Shown here piece by piece: positions 36,170 to 45,092 of a stretch of 64,000 nucleotides of DNA (position 1 is its first letter; each line of letters opens with the position of its first letter). Origin of the DNA: Planctomycetota bacterium (lineage in GTDB: Bacteria > Planctomycetota > UBA1135 > GCA-002686595); contig JADJNY010000004.1 of assembly GCA_016714045.1 (NCBI GenBank), forward strand, positions 186,001 through 250,000, in the 5' to 3' direction. The notes under the pieces were generated by a model. That model made no database searches. It saw nothing but the letters and a program-made list of their open reading frames with translations, and was not told where the DNA came from. The translations under genes were made by a program, and so were the position numbers.

Positions 36170-36972
36170 GGCTTTGTCGGTGCATCGGAAGCACCCTGCT
36201 CGCCGCGCTCGCCATGGCCGCGTGCGCCGCCGTGGAAACACGACGGGACGCCGGACTGGAAACCGAGCTCGCGGAGCTCGCGCGCGGCGTCCACGGCACC
36301 GTCGGGATCTACGTCGAGCACCTCGAGACCGGCGCGACCGCCGAGCTGCGCGCGGACGAGCTGTTCCCCAGCGCGAGCCTCGTCAAGGTCCCGATCCTCT
36401 TCGCGCTCCTCGACCGCGTCGAGAAGGGCGAACTCGCGTACTCGACGCCGATCGCGTGGGAGGCGGAGCGCGCGCTCGCGGGCGAGGACCTGCTCGCGGA
36501 CGTGAAGGACGGCGCGCGGCTCCCGCTCTCGAAGCTCGTCACGCTGATGGAGACCTTCAGCGACAACTGCGCGAGCCTCTGGTGCCAACAGCTCGCCGGC
36601 GGAGGCGAGACGATCAACCGCTGGCTCGACGCCCACGGTTTCCACCGCACGCGCGTGAACTCGCGCACGTTCGCGCGCCGCGGCGACTGGGAAGCCTTCG
36701 GCTGGGGCCAGACGACGCCGCGCGAGATGGCGCGCCTCCTCGTGCACGCCTTCGAACGTTCGAAGCACGAGGCGGCGGGCGCAGAGCTCTACCGCGCGCT
36801 CTCACGCTCCTACTGGACCGGCGAAGCACTCTCCCAGCTCCCGCCGTGGATCCACTGCGCGTCGAAGCAGGGTGCGGTGAACCGCTCGCGCAGCGAGGTC
36901 GTGCTCGTCCACGCACCGCACGGCGCCTACGTATTCTGCGTGATCACGAAGGAGCAGTCGGACGAGAGCTGA
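36151..36972 (+). CDS. Class A beta-lactamase-like serine hydrolase, exported
   Basis: 273 residues with an exported lipoprotein-like N-terminus (STLLAALAMAAC). Beta-lactamase landmarks: FPSASLVKVPILFALLDRVE with the Ser-x-x-Lys, METFSDNCASLW with SDN, and CASKQGAVNRS where KTG is KQG. The Glu166 omega-loop motif (ExxLN) is not seen; the region before TTPREMARLLVHAFE reads RRGDWEAFGWG. That argues for a related peptidase or esterase, or a degenerate enzyme, rather than a resistance enzyme. Start at 36151 inside the third tandem unit; an in-frame ATG at 36127 is possible. Confidence 0.75.
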   Translation: MRSGVRRLCRCIGSTLLAALAMAACAAVETRRDAGLETELAELARGVHGTVGIYVEHLETGATAELRADELFPSASLVKVPILFALLDRVEKGELAYSTPIAWEAERALAGEDLLADVKDGARLPLSKLVTLMETFSDNCASLWCQQLAGGGETINRWLDAHGFHRTRVNSRTFARRGDWEAFGWGQTTPREMARLLVHAFERSKHEAAGAELYRALSRSYWTGEALSQLPPWIHCASKQGAVNRSRSEVVLVHAPHGAYVFCVITKEQSDES

Positions 36973-37134
36973 CAGCGTACGAACGAGGGCTTCGAGCTCT
37001 TGCGCCGCGTGTCCGCGTGATGTGGAAGCACTTCGAACCCGACTCGACCTGGACCCCCGCCGAGGGCAACGAGCGCTTCCACTGAGCGCGCGCACCCGAG
37101 AAGCCTCGCTCAACGCGCACCCGATCACACACGA

Positions 37135-37290
37135 CCCGCTGGATGCTGAGAGCCCATAGAACTCCGTGTCGGTTCGGGCCGGTCCTCCGGCCCGAACCAA
37201 CACGGAGTCCGGAATGCGGAGCATCCGAATGTGCTCCGTTGCGTCCCTTCCCCCTCTCTCGTCCCACCTGGCAATGGCGCCCCGACCGAC
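37135..37290 (-). repeat. Dispersed structured repeat, copy 2
   Basis: 156 bp in reverse orientation, same boundaries as copies 1 and 6. The hairpin at 37161-37208 has fully paired 22-bp arms (one G/T wobble) and the TCCT/AGGA loop. Lies between the beta-lactamase-like gene and the FUN14 gene (462-bp gap otherwise without a gene). Confidence 0.85.
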
Positions 37291-37434
37291 ACCACTCTCC
37301 ACGCACCTCGCACTGCTGTCGTCGCCGACGCGAGGCGCGCGCAGGCACGCAGGACCCCGCGAGCACGTAGCAGCCCGCGAGACCGCACTCCCGCCCGCGA
37401 CCTCGCGCTCCACCTCCCCTAGGATGTTCGCCCC

Positions 37435-37941
37435 ATGATCCCGCCCTCCACGACCGCCGCCGTCCCGCGCAGCGCGCTGAGCACGCTCCAACGCGTCGTC
37501 CTCGGCACGCTCGCCGTCGGCTTCGTGGGCTCGGTCCTCCTGCGCGCCGTACCCGAGACGCGCACGGGCACCGGCCCCGCCGGCAGCTCCTTCGTCGGCA
37601 ACGTCGAGGCCGAAACCGTGCACGAGGCGCAAGGCCTCGAGACCTACCTCCCCTACCTGACCGAAGCGACGCTCTTCGGCCTGATCGGCTTCGCGCTCGG
37701 CTACGCGTCGCGCAAGCTCTTCAAGGTCGCGCTGATCCTGATCGCCGTCGCGTTCGTCGTCGTGCAGCTCCTCGTGTGGAAGGGCTGGCTCACGGTCGAC
37801 TGGCTCGGCGTGCGCACGGTGCTCAACGACTGGATCTTCAACTTGAAGGAGAACGAGACGATCACGCGCTTCCTGACGAACCGCGTCCCGTCCGCCGGCG
37901 CATTGCTGTTCGGCTGGTTCGTCGGCTTCCGGCGCGGGTGA
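37435..37941 (+). CDS. FUN14 family membrane protein
   Basis: 168 residues with about three transmembrane helices. A hydrophobic N-terminal segment (VVLGTLAVGFVGSVLLRAV) is followed by the FUN14-type core ATLFGLIGFALGYASRKLFK and VALILIAVAFVVVQLLVWKG, then WLTVDW and a last helix near SAGALLFGWFVGF. Homologues are widespread in bacteria and are mitophagy receptors in eukaryotes; the bacterial role is unknown. Its end overlaps the end of the convergent HEAT-like gene by about 80 bp. Confidence 0.8.
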   Translation: MIPPSTTAAVPRSALSTLQRVVLGTLAVGFVGSVLLRAVPETRTGTGPAGSSFVGNVEAETVHEAQGLETYLPYLTEATLFGLIGFALGYASRKLFKVALILIAVAFVVVQLLVWKGWLTVDWLGVRTVLNDWIFNLKENETITRFLTNRVPSAGALLFGWFVGFRRG

Positions 37942-38731
37942 CGCGCGAAGCGGGGCCGAACTCCGCGTAGAGCGCCGCGAGCGAAGGCAGACGCGCGAAG
38001 AGCTTCGCGCGCTCGGCCGTGGGGATGCGTTCGAGTTGAGCGCAGCGCGCGCGCAGCTCCTTCTTCGTGGGATGGAACTGCCGACGCATCTCCTTCTCGA
38101 ACCGAGCCCGGCTCCATCGCTCGACGTAGCGCTGCGCCCCACGACGACCACGCAGCTCCGTCGGACTCGCGTGCGTCCTGCGGGCCAGATCGAGCTCGAA
38201 TGCGCGGCGCTTGCAGGCTTCGACGAAGTCGTAGAGCGCGCAAATGCGATCCTCGCCTGGGGGACAATGAGAAATAGCAAGGCACCCGATCCACTCCAGG
38301 CAACGCCGGGGGTGTTCGTCGGCGAGAGCACGCACCCGCGGGAGCCACGCTTCGAAGTGCATCTGGAGTAGCGGCGCGACGAGGAGTTGGCCGACCCACC
38401 GACGCACGGATTCGCTCGCATGCCCCGCGTAGCGCTCGATGAACGCCCAGACGAGCTCGGGCCGCTCGCGAACGTGCAGCTCGACCAGCATGAAGGCACG
38501 CAGACGGATTTTCCCGCGCGGATCGGCGATCAAGTCGTGCACGCGCTCGAGCACCCACTCGACCTGGCGCGGAACGTCGTGGCTCGCGGTGAGCACCGCG
38601 AGCGCGTGCAGCCGGTCGTCGTACGAGCCGCGCTCGACGAGCGCGCGCAAGTGAGCGCGCTCGACGCTCGAGAACGTCACGCCCTCGAGCCGCTCCGCGC
38701 CCTCCCAGTCGACGAGTCGGTGCTTCGCCAC
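37862..38731 (-). CDS. HEAT/ARM-repeat-like hypothetical protein
   Basis: 289 residues starting MAKHRLVDWEGAERLEGVTF. The first 180 residues are amphipathic helices in pairs (DRLHALAVLTASHDVPRQVE, GKIRLRAFMLVELHVRERPE, ESVRRWVGQLLVAPLLQMHF), the pattern of alpha-solenoid repeats used for protein or DNA contacts (AlkD-like proteins share it). The C-terminus is basic. The last 80 bp overlap the FUN14 gene on the other strand, so the true end may be annotated differently in relatives. No enzyme motif seen. Confidence 0.7.
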   Translation of the reverse strand: MAKHRLVDWEGAERLEGVTFSSVERAHLRALVERGSYDDRLHALAVLTASHDVPRQVEWVLERVHDLIADPRGKIRLRAFMLVELHVRERPELVWAFIERYAGHASESVRRWVGQLLVAPLLQMHFEAWLPRVRALADEHPRRCLEWIGCLAISHCPPGEDRICALYDFVEACKRRAFELDLARRTHASPTELRGRRGAQRYVERWSRARFEKEMRRQFHPTKKELRARCAQLERIPTAERAKLFARLPSLAALYAEFGPASRVTRAGSRRTSRTAMRRRTGRGSSGSA

Positions 38732-38780
38732 GACTCGGACGAGCGTAGCACCGCCGGCCCGACTCGCGACCGCCGCCGCG

Positions 38781-39203
38781 TCAGCTCGCGCTCGAACCCT
38801 GGAACGCCGCCTTCACTTCGGGCTTCAAGAGCAGCATCAGCGCCCAGATCCCGACCGGCAGCGAGAACAGACAGCAGCAGCTGAACCCCGGCACCATCGC
38901 GAGGATCGCGGCCGTCATCGCGAGGCCGTAGCTCTTCTGGCGCATCAGGCTCAGCCCGCCGAGCACGAGCAAGACGCCCGAGATCAGGTTCAGCACGCCG
39001 AAGGCGATCCCGAAGGTCTCCATGATCCTCATGAAGTCCTCCATCCCCGGCGGGACCTCTTGTCCCGGGAGGTGGATGCCGAACGCGTTCGACACGATCT
39101 GCCACACGCCGCCGAGGTCCGTGAGGACGCCGAGGACGATCAGCAGGATGCCGGGGACCTTGAGACGATCGGCGACGGACGTGGGCGAGCTTTGGTCGTT
39201 CAT
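38781..39203 (-). CDS. Small membrane protein, hypothetical
   Basis: 140 residues, four predicted helices: VPGILLIVLGVLTDLGGVW, FGIAFGVLNLISGVLLVLGG, AMTAAILAMVPGFSCCCLF and LPVGIWALMLLL, ending KPEVKAAFQGSS. This arrangement with the CCCL and the P-V-G-I-W-A motif is common in small planctomycete inner-membrane proteins of unknown role. Start at 39203 chosen by the short polar lead-in MNDQSSPTSVADRLK. Divergent from the next small membrane protein (281 bp between), which shares the cysteine-rich helix style. Confidence 0.75.
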   Translation of the reverse strand: MNDQSSPTSVADRLKVPGILLIVLGVLTDLGGVWQIVSNAFGIHLPGQEVPPGMEDFMRIMETFGIAFGVLNLISGVLLVLGGLSLMRQKSYGLAMTAAILAMVPGFSCCCLFSLPVGIWALMLLLKPEVKAAFQGSSAS

Positions 39204-39484
39204 CGGAGCAGTTCCTCGTGCGTTGGGCGGACACGATGGCGGCGGCGACGCGCGTTGTCCAGCCACGCGCACGGAGACGGAGCTCGCGCTCGAGCGCCGG
39301 CCCGAACTCCTCCGCCGAGGCCGCACGCACGCTCTCGGCGGCGCGCCCCGCGGACCGCGCCGCGCTGTTTCCGGAGGAAATCGCCTGAATGGAGGGTGCG
39401 ATCCTGCGGACAGGTCGGTATCCCAGGGCTCCGCGCCCCGCGCGCGCTCCCCCTTTCACGCTCGACGCTCCAAGCGACCTCCCC

Positions 39485-39760
39485 ATGAACGCCAACCTCC
39501 AAGCTCACCGCGGCACGCTCATCCTCGTCCTCGGCATCGTCGGCCTCGTCTGCTGCTTCCCCGTGGGCATCGCGGCCTGGATCATGGGCAACGGCGACCT
39601 CAAGGCGATGGCGGAAGGTCGCATGGACCCGACCGGCGAGGGCATGACGAAGGCTGGCAAGATCTGCGGCATCATCAGCGTCGTCCTCAACTGCATCGGC
39701 ATCGTCATCTGGATCGCGATGCTCGCGCTCGCCATCCCCATGGGCGCGATGAACCAGTGA
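39485..39760 (+). CDS. DUF4190-like small membrane protein
   Basis: 91 residues with two helices: GTLILVLGIVGLVCCFPVGI followed by AAWIMGNGDLKAMAEGRMDP, then MTKAGKICGIISVVLNCIGI. This helix-WxxGxxDL-helix layout matches DUF4190 (GYF-like membrane) proteins; function unknown. Start at 39485 gives the short polar lead MNANLQAHR. Stands between a divergent small membrane gene and the convergent pcm gene. Confidence 0.75.
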   Translation: MNANLQAHRGTLILVLGIVGLVCCFPVGIAAWIMGNGDLKAMAEGRMDPTGEGMTKAGKICGIISVVLNCIGIVIWIAMLALAIPMGAMNQ

Positions 39761-39892
39761 CCTGAGCGGCGCGCACCGCCGCGCAGGGATCCGCAGCGGT
39801 GCCCGTCGCCGCGATGGAGCCCGAGACGGTGCCCGCCGCCGACATCAAGCCCGAACCGGCGCTCTTCGCCGGAAGAGGGAGCGAGGCGGCGC

Positions 39893-40567
39893 TCACCCAC
39901 CGCGCATCGGAACGAACCGCACGGCGCCCAGGCTCGACCTGCGCGTCGTGCCGTCGTTTCCGCGCTCGATGAGCACGAGCTCCTGATCGCGCGCCGTCGA
40001 ACCGACGGGCAAGCACAGCTTCCCGCCCACCGCGAGCTGATCGATCAACGCCTGCGGCACCCGCTCCGGCGCCGCCGCCGCGAGCACGGCATCGAACGGC
40101 GCCGCCTCGGGCCACCCGCGCGCGCCGTCGCCCACACGGAACGCGATGTTGCGATACCCGAGGAGCTCGAGCCGCTCCCGCGCCGCCGTCGCGAGCTCCT
40201 CCTCGAGCTCGATCGTGAACACGCTCGCCGCGAGCTCGGCCAGGATGGCCGTCTGATACCCACACCCGGTCCCGACCTCGAGCACGCGCGCCCCCGGCTT
40301 CAATTCGAGCACCTCCGTCATCCGCGCGACGATCCAAGGCTGCGAGATCGTCTGCCCCCGCCCGATCGGGAGCGGCTCGTTCACATACGCATCCTCCACC
40401 GACTCCGGCGGCACGAACGCATGCCGCGGCACGCGCTCCATCGCGACAAGCACACGCTCGTCCTTCACACCGGCGCGCCGCAGCACGCCGACCAACTCGC
40501 GCCGCTCCTCGACGCGCTCATCGAAACGACTTTCCACTCGCACGCGCCACCCTAGTCGCCCACTCAC
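39893..40567 (-). CDS. pcm: Protein-L-isoaspartate O-methyltransferase
   Basis: Methylates isoaspartyl residues so that damaged proteins can be repaired; SAM-dependent, cytoplasmic or periplasmic. 224 residues, normal. Diagnostic motifs: VPRHAFVPPESVEDAYVNEP, GQTISQPWIVARMTEVLEL, motif I VLEVGTGCGYQTAIL, and LPVGSTARDQELVLIER near the end. The start at 40567 is the first in frame; an internal GTG near MSGRLGWRVRVES could also serve. Upstream, toward clpB, lies copy 3 of the structured repeat. Confidence 0.93.
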   Translation of the reverse strand: MSGRLGWRVRVESRFDERVEERRELVGVLRRAGVKDERVLVAMERVPRHAFVPPESVEDAYVNEPLPIGRGQTISQPWIVARMTEVLELKPGARVLEVGTGCGYQTAILAELAASVFTIELEEELATAARERLELLGYRNIAFRVGDGARGWPEAAPFDAVLAAAAPERVPQALIDQLAVGGKLCLPVGSTARDQELVLIERGNDGTTRRSSLGAVRFVPMRGG

Positions 40568-40708
40568 CCCGCTTCGATCACGACTTCGACCCTACGCCCT
40601 CGCACACCTCTGACTCCTCTTTCCGCCTCGCTCAGCATCCGCCACACGCCCTCCCTTCCCGCCTCGCGCGCCCCACCCGCCTCGCGCTCCCCGCTCCCCC
40701 CGCCTCCC

Positions 40709-40864
40709 CGTCCCACCTCCCTTCCTCCAACAGAACCCCGCGTCGAACGCGGGCCGTCCTCGGCCCGCGTTCGACGCGGGGTCCGGGATGCGGAGCACCC
40801 GCATGTGGCGCGTTGCTCCCCACAACGCCTCTCTCGCACACCTGGCAGAACCGCCCGCCCGTCC
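40709..40864 (-). repeat. Dispersed structured repeat, copy 3 (flanks partly diverged)
   Basis: Reverse orientation. The hairpin at 40735-40782 is a perfect 22-bp stem with the TCCT/AGGA loop; the adjoining GTCCGGGATGCGGAGCAC is conserved, as is CACACCTGGCA. Outer flanks are pyrimidine-rich and poorly conserved. The only copy between two divergent gene starts (pcm and clpB). The rest of this 473-bp gap shows no gene. Confidence 0.75.
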
Positions 40865-41040
40865 CCACTCCCCCGCACTCCCTCCGCACTCCCTCCCCCC
40901 AACTCCCACTGCACGTTTGGCAGCGCTCACCCACACGCAATGGCAGCCACAACCCACCCCACCCGCCCGCGCTCGCACGCCGCCCACCTCCCACACCGGC
41001 ACACCCATTGCCATCCGCGCCGACAGCGAAAGGCACCACC

Positions 41041-42981
41041 ATGCAAGACCAACTCACTCGCAAGTCCCAAGAAGCCCTCGCCCTCGCCCAACAAAACGCG
41101 ACCGCCTCCGGCCATGCCGAGCTCACCCCCGCGCACCTCGCCGTCGCGCTGCTCGCCGAGCCCGAAGGCGTCACCTCCGCGATCCTCAACAAGCTCGAGA
41201 TCGACCCGCGCGTCCTCGCCGCCGAGCTCCTCCAGCAACTCGACAAGCTCCCGCGCGCGAGCAACACGCAGCTCACCGCCTCACGCGCCCTCGCCGAGAC
41301 GCTGAACGAAGCGACGTCGATCGCGAAGAAGATGGGCGACACCTTCGTCTCCACCGAGCACCTCCTCCTCGCGCTCACGAAGAAAGGCGGCCCCGAAGTC
41401 CAAGGCCTCTTCGCCGCGCGCAACCTGCGTCCCGAACGCATCGAAGCTGCGCTGACCGAAGTCCGCAAAGGCAAGAAGGTCACCACCCAAGACCCCGAAA
41501 CCACCTTCGAGGCACTGAAGAAGTTCGCGCGCGACCTCACCGCCGACGCCGCCGCCGGCAAGCTCGACCCCGTCATCGGCCGCGACACCGAAATCCGCCG
41601 CGTGATGCAAGTCCTCACGCGCCGCCGCAAGAACAACCCCGTGCTCATTGGCGACCCCGGCGTCGGCAAGACCGCGATCGCCGAGGGCCTCGCGAACCGC
41701 ATCGTCGCGGGCGACGTCCCCGAAGGCCTCAAGAACAAGAAGGTGATGTCGCTCGACCTCGGCGCGCTGCTCGCGGGCGCCAAGTACCGCGGTGAGTTCG
41801 AAGAGCGCCTGAAAGCCGTCCTCTCCGAGATCGCCGAAGCCTCGGGCTCGATCATCCTCTTCATCGACGAGCTCCACACGCTCGTCGGAGCAGGCGGTGC
41901 CGAAGGCGCCGTCGACGCGGCGAACATGCTGAAGCCCGCGCTCGCGCGCGGCGAGCTCCACTGCATCGGCGCGACGACGCTCGACGAGTATCGCAAGCAC
42001 ATCGAGAAGGACGCCGCGCTCGAGCGCCGCTTCCAGCCGATCGTCGTCGGCGAGCCGTCCGTCGAGGACACGATCGCGATCCTGCGCGGCTTGAAGGAGC
42101 GCTACGAGGTCCACCACGGCGTGCGCATCCTCGACGAGGCCCTGATCGCGGCCGCGCGGCTCTCCGACCGGCACATCTCCGACCGCTTCATGCCCGACAA
42201 GGCGATCGACTGCGTCGACGAGGCTGCGTCCCAGCTGCGCTCGGCGATCGACTCGCTGCCGCCGGAGCTCGACTCGATCGAGCGCAAGACGCGCCAGCTC
42301 GAGATCGAGAAGACGGCGCTCTCGAAGGAAGAAGCGCGCGATGCCGCGCGGCGCATCGCCGAGATCGACCGCGAGCTCAGCGAGCTGCGCGAGGACTCCT
42401 CCGCGCTGAAGACGCGCTGGCAGAACGAGAAGGAGCTCATCCAGGCGATCCGCGCCGGCAAGCTCCTGATCGAGAACCTGCGCGACGAGGCGGGCCGCGA
42501 GGAGCGCAAGGGCAACTACGAACGCGTCGCGAAGATCCGCTACGGCGAGCTGCCGCAGGCGGAGAAGACGCTCGCGGAGAACTCGGAGAAGCTCGCGAAG
42601 GTGCAGGCGAATGGTGCCTTGCTCCCCGAGGCCGTCGACGCCGAGCTGATCGCGCAGGTCGTCAGCCGCTGGACGGGCATCCCGGCCTCGCGCCTGCTCG
42701 AGACCGAGCGCGAGAAGCTCCTCCACATGGAGGACCGCGTCGGCGAGCGCGTCATCGGCCAGAAGCATGCGATCGAAGCGATCGCGCAGGCCGTGCGGCG
42801 CGCGCGCGCTGGTTTGCAGGAGACGACGCGGCCGCTGGGCTCGTTCCTGCTGCTCGGCCCGACCGGCGTCGGCAAGACGGAGCTCGCGCGCGCGCTCGCC
42901 GAGTTCCCCTTCGACGACGAGAACAACATCGTGCGCGTCGACATGAGCGAGTTCATGGAGAAGCACTCGTGTCGCGGCTGA
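41041..42981 (+). pseudogene. clpB: ATP-dependent chaperone ClpB, N-terminal fragment (frameshifted)
   Basis: Protein disaggregase working with DnaK. This reading frame gives 646 residues: the N-domain (MQDQLTRKSQEALALAQQNA), nucleotide-binding domain 1 with GDPGVGKT and IILFIDELHTLVGAGG, the coiled-coil middle domain (SLPPELDSIERKTRQLEIEK), and the start of domain 2 with GPTGVGKTELARALAE. It then breaks off: MSEFMEKHS is followed by Cys-Arg-Gly-stop. The expected continuation VSRLIGAPPGYVGYDEGG is present in the next frame from 42969, as if one G had been lost (ACTCG-TGTCG for ACTCGGTGTCG). Either a real mutation or an assembly error. Confidence 0.93.
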
Positions 42982-43604
42982 TCGGCGCGCCGCCGGGTTA
43001 CGTCGGCTACGACGAGGGCGGCGCGCTCACCGAAGCCGTGCGCCGCAAGCCGCACTCGGTCGTGCTCTTCGACGAGGTCGAGAAGGCGCATCCGGACGTG
43101 TTCAACGTGTTGTTGCAGATGCTCGACGACGGGCGGTTGACCGATGGCCAGGGCCGCACGGTCGACTTCACGCAGACGCTCGTCTTGATGACGAGCAACC
43201 TGCGGCACGCCGAGCAGGTGCGGCAGTTCTTCCGGCCTGAGTTCGTGAACCGGTTGGACGAGATCCTCGTCTTCGACGCGCTCGAGCCGTCGCAGATCCG
43301 CAAGATCGTCGACGTGCAGACGGCGCGGCTCGCGAAGCACCTCGCGGAGCAGGAGATCGGGTTGGAGCTCACGGACGCCGCGAAGGACGAGCTCGCGAAG
43401 CAGGGCTACAGCCCCGAGTTCGGCGCTCGGCCGCTCAAGCGTGCGATTCAGAAGCACGTCCAGAACTTGCTCGCGGACGCAATCCTCGGCGGCAAGGTCG
43501 GGCGCGGCGATGTCGCCATCGTCGATGTCTCCAAGGGCAACTTCTGGGTGAGTGCGCGCAAAGCGGCGGAACCGGCGTCGGTCGGGAGCGCGGGAGGCAG
43601 ATGA
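42969..43604 (+). pseudogene. clpB: ClpB C-terminal fragment (downstream of frameshift)
   Basis: 211 residues continuing domain 2: SRLIGAPPGYVGYDEGGALT, VVLFDEVEKAHPDVFNVLLQ, sensor TSNL, FRPEFVNRLDEILVFDAL and the ClpB C-terminal SPEFGARPLKRAIQKHVQNL. A GTG at 42969 could start it, but no ribosome site is seen, so it is the tail of the gene above. Between TSNL and FRPEF only 9 residues remain, against about 28 in E. coli ClpB, an in-frame internal loss. The last residues (SVGSAGGR) are encoded by copy 4 of the structured repeat, which replaces the native 3' end. Confidence 0.9.
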
Positions 43605-43712
43605 AAAGCAGCGGAGACTGGGATGCCGAGGCGCACATTCGGGTGCTCCGCATCCCGGACTCCGCGGAGGAGCGGACCGGAGGACCGGTCCGCTCCTCCG
43701 CGGAGTTCTAGT
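43577..43712 (+). repeat. Dispersed structured repeat, copy 4 (invades clpB 3' end)
   Basis: Forward orientation, starting GTCGGTCGGG within the clpB tail and running past its stop. GTGCTCCGCATCCCGGAC precedes a perfect 22-bp stem with AGGA loop at 43659-43706. The right flank (CTAGTTCGGAG) has lost the CTCTCAGCAACG seen in copies 1, 5 and 6. Followed by a TTG-start SGNH gene. Confidence 0.82.
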
Positions 43713-43777
43713 TCGGAGAGAAGAAGCGCGGTGCGGGGCGCTGAAGCGGTGAGGCGGGGCAGGTATGCTCCACGCGC

Positions 43778-44989
43778 TTGAGCGCGCAACGTGGAGAGCG
43801 CAGGAGGGTGCGCGCGTTCTTGGCCTTGCTCGCCGGCCTCGTCGTCGTCGACATCGGGTTGAGTCTCGTGGTCGGACGCGATGGATTGCTGCTCGGGCTT
43901 CCCTTGCCGCCGTTCGGTGCGGTCACGGAGCCGAAGCAGCGCGCGTGGATCGAGGAGTTGCGGGTCGAGCCCAAGGGCATCGGCGCGTTCGAAGCGGAGC
44001 TCGGGTGGAGCGTGCGGCCGAACGCGGTGAGCGCGGATGGGAAGGCGCGAACGAACTCGATCGGCGCGCGCGGAACGCGCGAGTACGCGCTCGCGAAGCC
44101 GGCGGGCGTCACGCGGCTCGTCTGCGTCGGCGACTCGTACACGTGGGGTGATGAGGTCGCGGATGCGGACACGTTTGAGGCGCAGCTCGAGGACGCCTGT
44201 CGCGACGTCGAGTGCATCAACCTCGGTGTCGCCGCGTACGGCACGGATCAGGCGCTCCTGCGCTGGAAGCGCGTCGGCGAGCGGCTCCAGCCCGACGTGC
44301 TCGTCGTCGGGCTCCTGCTCGAGAACATCGGGCGCAACGTCAACCGCTACCGGCCGCTGTGGTATCCGGGGTCAGGGTCCGCGCCGGCGAAGCCGCGGTT
44401 CGTGCTCGGAGGCCGAGTACCGGGCTCCGCGACGCACGTCGAGCCCGAGCGCGGAGCGTCGTCCGCGACGATGGCGGAGCTCGTCCTCGTCCCGCAGCCG
44501 TTCGCGACCGGGCCCGAGCTCGCATGCGCGATCGAGGACGCCTCCGTGATCGCGCGCTTGCGCGAGCACGAACGTTGGAGCTGGAGCTCCACGTGGTGGA
44601 GCGTCTCGTCGCTCGCGCGCTGCACGGCGGCGGTCATCTCCGACCGCGAGCGCGACGTCGAGCGACTGTGGAGCGACGAAGCGGGCGAGCCGTTCCAGGT
44701 GACGCTCGCGCTCCTCCGCGCCTTCCGTGCGCCGCGCGTGATCGTCGTCGTGTTCCCGCGCGAGGTCGACCTCGACTCCCTCGCGGACGGCGATCGCCCG
44801 TACTGGTCCGGCTTGCTCGCGGCGCTCGACCAGGCCGGGATCGAGCACGTCGACGTCGCGCCGGAGCTCGCGCGAGCGCGCGCGGACCACCAGCGCGATC
44901 CGAGCCGTCCGCGCCCCTATGCGGGCGGCCATCTGAGCCGCGCGGGCAACGCGATCGTGGTCGAGGCGCTGCGTGCGCGCCTGAAGTGA
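43778..44989 (+). CDS. SGNH/GDSL-type hydrolase, membrane-anchored or exported
   Basis: 403 residues from a TTG start (43778); a GTG at 43808 is an alternative. One N-terminal hydrophobic segment (FLALLAGLVVVDIGLSLVVG) suggests export or anchoring. The SGNH core is clear: RLVCVGDSYTWGDEVADADT carries block I with the nucleophilic Ser, INLGVAAYGTDQALLRWKR the Gly block, and GGHLSRAGNAIVVEALR near the end holds the catalytic His. Such proteins act as acyl esterases, often de-O-acetylating surface glycans. No partner acyltransferase is nearby. Confidence 0.82.
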   Translation: MSAQRGERRRVRAFLALLAGLVVVDIGLSLVVGRDGLLLGLPLPPFGAVTEPKQRAWIEELRVEPKGIGAFEAELGWSVRPNAVSADGKARTNSIGARGTREYALAKPAGVTRLVCVGDSYTWGDEVADADTFEAQLEDACRDVECINLGVAAYGTDQALLRWKRVGERLQPDVLVVGLLLENIGRNVNRYRPLWYPGSGSAPAKPRFVLGGRVPGSATHVEPERGASSATMAELVLVPQPFATGPELACAIEDASVIARLREHERWSWSSTWWSVSSLARCTAAVISDRERDVERLWSDEAGEPFQVTLALLRAFRAPRVIVVVFPREVDLDSLADGDRPYWSGLLAALDQAGIEHVDVAPELARARADHQRDPSRPRPYAGGHLSRAGNAIVVEALRARLK

Positions 44990-45050
44990 GCCGTCGGACG
45001 AACGGCCGACCTGACCGACGAACGGATGGACGAGCGCAATCTGCATTGAC

Positions 45051-45086
45051 GATTCGTCGGTAATGCGACAGAATGGCCGACGAATC
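45051..45086. promoter_or_regulatory. Candidate operator upstream of the Lrp-type gene
   Basis: Perfect 10-bp inverted repeat GATTCGTCGG (45051-45060) and CCGACGAATC (45077-45086) ending 7 bp before the preferred ATG at 45093. The half-site CCGACGAA recurs at 45015-45022. Lrp/AsnC regulators commonly bind their own promoters, so this is a likely autoregulatory site (inference). Confidence 0.55.
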
Positions 45087-45092
45087 GCCAAC

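Noticed and set aside
42969..43604. Treating the second part of clpB as an independent small gene starting with GTG.
   Set aside because: It begins in the middle of a conserved ATPase domain and has no ribosome site; a frameshifted clpB explains both parts.
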